IMG/VR virus record: IMGVR_UViG_3300031646_000022
Span: 1-21,136 of that record
Direction: 5' to 3' (one strand)
Length of the DNA stretch: 21,136 nt
Origin: a virus
The notes beneath the pieces were generated by a model. It was not told the origin of the DNA. It searched no databases and saw nothing but the letters and a program-made list of their open reading frames with translations. Shown here in pieces: positions 19,302 to 21,136 of the stretch. The position numbers were made by a program, and so were the translations under genes. How positions within the stretch are numbered: position 1 is the stretch's first letter; each line of letters begins with the position of its first letter.

Positions 19302-20774
19302 TCATTCTCCCGGCCCCTGAATGTTCCGACCTTCGACATTCGCGCCGACGAGACGCCACGGGATAGGGTCTGAGACCGACAGTTCGGGCACCCAGACGCG
19401 ATCCGAACTCGCCAGCCGTGTCCAGTAGACCCGCGTATTGAACTCGCCTTGTTTGCCCGCAGAGGCCAATTGTGTGGCGCTCCACCGCTTCAGGTCCGTC
19501 GAGGTCCGCATCATCATCTGTGGGTCCACGCCTTGGCCTGTCGAAGTGCCCAGTCCCGGCTCCAGCAGTACGGTCAGGCGCGAAACGAAGAGCCGCCGTC
19601 CCTGACCGAGCCACAGTGGGGGAGGGATACGCACGCGGCGAATCACGTCCCCATTGCACTCGGTGGCGTAGTCCGTGTCCATCGTGCAGATCAGGCCCGA
19701 GGTGCGGTTCCCGACGAGATGCTGTCCGAACGCATAACAGTGACTGCGCGGCCCCCAGAGGTCGTAGTCCCCGTCGCTACTGTCCCAGACACCCCGCTCG
19801 TGCCACAAGCCCGTCGCGAGATCGAACACCCACGTCGCATTGGCACTGGGAAAGGTCAGACAGTAAAACGTGTGGCCCTGGTCGCTATAGACGACCGCTT
19901 CCGCATCAGAGATGGTGCTCGTGCGGGCATACCCGGCGATGGCGGTCTCGATGGCGTAGGAACTGATGCGCTGGGGTTCCAGTCCTGTCGCCGCCACCAC
20001 GACCCCAGCCCCCTCGGCCGTCTGCGAGAGCCAGATCATCGTGTCGTTCGCGAGCTTGACCGAATACGGCGCAGGCGTGCCATACCCGAATACCGACCCC
20101 GGCACAGGCGCGAACGGGAACGGGCTGGTCCCGGCGTCATACCAGACCTCGCCCGTCTGCTCACCAATGAGCCAAATCTGCCGGTTGCCGTCCACGACCA
20201 TCGCTTTCCAGGGGTCTGGGGCAATACTGCGCTGGGCAGACTGCGTGGCGTCCCAGCTCGCGCCGTTGTTCAAGGCGGAAATGTAGAATTTGGAGGCGGC
20301 TGAGTCGAAGGACAGGAAATACCCATCAATCATGCCGACCATCGTGCATTTACCGGCGAGGGTGCCGATGCTCGCACTCAACGTATTGCTTGCGATGGTG
20401 AGCAGATAGGCGTTGGTGCCTGACCCGATCAGGAGCTGACCGCCTGCGTCTCCGTTGCTCGCAATTGAGGCTGGATTGGGGTCATTGACGACGGTGCCGC
20501 TCGTGACGACCGCCGCTGAGTTCGTCTCGTAAATCTGGTAGACGTGCGGGCCCACGACGGAATAACACCGCCCGGCCATGGCGAACAAGGCGCGACAATT
20601 CAGGTCATTGACGGTGACATACTCTTCGTAGCCTGGGCACGGATAGAGGGCCGCGCTATGGGGCGATGACGACGCCTGCGACTGCTCTGGATACCAATTG
20701 ACCGTGCGTTCGCAGTCAGCCCACGGACTCTGGTCTTCATTCGATCCGTAGATGAAACCTGGATACTGGGCCAT
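19302..20774 (-). CDS. P22 gp10-like tail hub / packaged DNA stabilisation protein
   Basis: A 490-residue protein of the P22 gp10 type, which closes the portal after packaging and joins the tail needle region. The N-terminal block GFIYGSNEDQSPWADCERTV followed by NWYPEQ (7-32) is the diagnostic start of this family, followed by repeated beta-strand segments (LFAMAGRCYSVVGPHVYQIY, GQLLIGSGTNAYLLTI, YVSDQ-type turns) consistent with a beta-propeller. Length agrees with P22 gp10 (about 470). Its ATG overlaps the stop of the preceding gp4-like gene by two bases. It sits directly behind that gene, as in P22-like tail clusters. Confidence 0.87.
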   Translation of the reverse strand: MAQYPGFIYGSNEDQSPWADCERTVNWYPEQSQASSSPHSAALYPCPGYEEYVTVNDLNCRALFAMAGRCYSVVGPHVYQIYETNSAAVVTSGTVVNDPNPASIASNGDAGGQLLIGSGTNAYLLTIASNTLSASIGTLAGKCTMVGMIDGYFLSFDSAASKFYISALNNGASWDATQSAQRSIAPDPWKAMVVDGNRQIWLIGEQTGEVWYDAGTSPFPFAPVPGSVFGYGTPAPYSVKLANDTMIWLSQTAEGAGVVVAATGLEPQRISSYAIETAIAGYARTSTISDAEAVVYSDQGHTFYCLTFPSANATWVFDLATGLWHERGVWDSSDGDYDLWGPRSHCYAFGQHLVGNRTSGLICTMDTDYATECNGDVIRRVRIPPPLWLGQGRRLFVSRLTVLLEPGLGTSTGQGVDPQMMMRTSTDLKRWSATQLASAGKQGEFNTRVYWTRLASSDRVWVPELSVSDPIPWRLVGANVEGRNIQGPGE

Positions 20775-21136
20775 TAGGTGTCACTGTAGATGTTGTAGTG
20801 CGGTCCAGCCCCTCCGAAAATCAATCCGGCGACCCCGCACGACATATCGCTGAGCCGCTCGTTCGCCCGCTTGATGTCGCCCTTGCTCTCAGCGGCGGCT
20901 TGCTGGAGGTCAGGGGTCAGTGGCGAGTCGAACGCACTGGCGAGTTCTTTGGCGAGATTGGTCCGCAGGAACCGGCGATACCCAGGCGGCAGCGCAATCG
21001 TGTCGCTGATCGCTGAGAACTCACTCACCGGAACGAGCGTGTAAATGACCCCCTGCAACGTCGTGCTTGTGGGGATCGGCCAGAGATAAATCAATCCCAG
21101 GCCAGATGCGTAGGTCGGGTTGTAATAGACCGACTG
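20774..21136 (-). CDS. gp4-like tail accessory / head-tail adaptor protein, 5' end missing
   Basis: The frame is open to the window edge (upstream codons read QSVYYNPTYASGLGL before the TTG at 21094), so the gene begins outside the window and only its last 120 codons are seen. The block ISDTIALPPGYRRFLRTNLA (about 44-63 of the visible part), then KELASAF and a helix AAAESKGDIKRANERL, matches C-terminal parts of P22 gp4-type and similar adaptor proteins ('lPpGy ... nLA ... ik..N'). Adjacent position to the gp10-like gene supports this. The assignment to gp4 itself rather than another adaptor family is moderate. Confidence 0.68.
   Translation of the reverse strand, partial: QSVYYNPTYASGLGLIYLWPIPTSTTLQGVIYTLVPVSEFSAISDTIALPPGYRRFLRTNLAKELASAFDSPLTPDLQQAAAESKGDIKRANERLSDMSCGVAGLIFGGAGPHYNIYSDT

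Noticed and set aside
18817-19659. Extension of the GNAT frame to 426 residues
   Set aside because: Runs antisense-free but out of frame through the 161-residue and gp10-like genes, with Arg/Gly/Asp-rich translation; GNAT homology begins exactly at the GTG at 18816.
19449-20303. 284-residue plus-strand open frame opposite the gp10-like gene
   Set aside because: Shadow of a gene with the diagnostic NWYPE block; no start signal.
1-21136. tRNA genes, insertion sequences or an integrase/attachment site
   Set aside because: None recognised by eye; no transposase- or recombinase-like protein and no cloverleaf was noticed. A tRNA scan would be the proper check.

Overview
The window looks like part of the genome of a short-tailed (podovirus-like) bacteriophage, probably recovered from an uncultured source. 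It shows tightly packed genes, long runs of ATGA/GTGA/TAATG overlaps, a P22 gp10-like tail protein next to a gp4-like tail accessory protein, long internal-virion proteins, a tail fibre, a lysis cassette and a fused primase-helicase. The host cannot be read from the sequence. Base composition is GC-rich overall, with somewhat AT-richer stretches at about 6,880-7,160 and inside the large virion-protein genes. No integrase, terminase, portal, capsid or DNA polymerase gene is visible, so this is only part of the genome.

Layout. (1) 1-245: no gene, a few small repeats. (2) 246-4418, minus strand: the replication and recombination operon. In transcription order it encodes an SSB-like 118-aa protein, a 97-aa GDPCY/GDGxYPV protein, a PD-(D/E)XK RecB-like nuclease, a coiled-coil protein and a TOPRIM primase fused to a RepA/RecA-like helicase. 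A 10-bp iteron-like array sits just ahead of the primase. A hairpin followed by U residues lies between the first two genes and is fully paired only in minus-strand RNA. (3) 4419-4532: a divergent control region. It has a good sigma70-type leftward promoter, a rightward -10 box placed so that the repressor mRNA would be leaderless, and a pair of 12-bp operator-like repeats. (4) 4533-7503, plus strand: a continuous chain of ten small genes. They include an HTH repressor, a PP-loop (PAPS reductase-like) protein, a one-helix membrane protein, a VRR-NUC-type nuclease and several zinc-ribbon or unknown proteins. (5) 7483-21136, minus strand, entering from the right edge: the late operon. It starts with a gp4-like protein (cut by the edge), then gp10-like, a 161-aa virion protein, a GNAT acetyltransferase, four internal-virion/ejection-type proteins, an 878-aa tail fibre, and a lysis block (coiled-coil protein, TM plus coiled-coil protein, M15 peptidase endolysin, basic 43-aa protein, holin candidate, Cys-rich protein).

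Five short genes of 40-44 codons (6104-6226, 7369-7503, 8082-8213, 8775-8909 and the re-started holin at 7775-7975) were read directly from the sequence. Each fits exactly into an operon gap or overlap. The most unusual features are the repressor control region, the iterons, a perfect 15-bp inverted repeat that straddles a stop/start junction (6838-6882), and a virion protein that combines three DUF4214-like repeats with a long 11-residue repeat domain.
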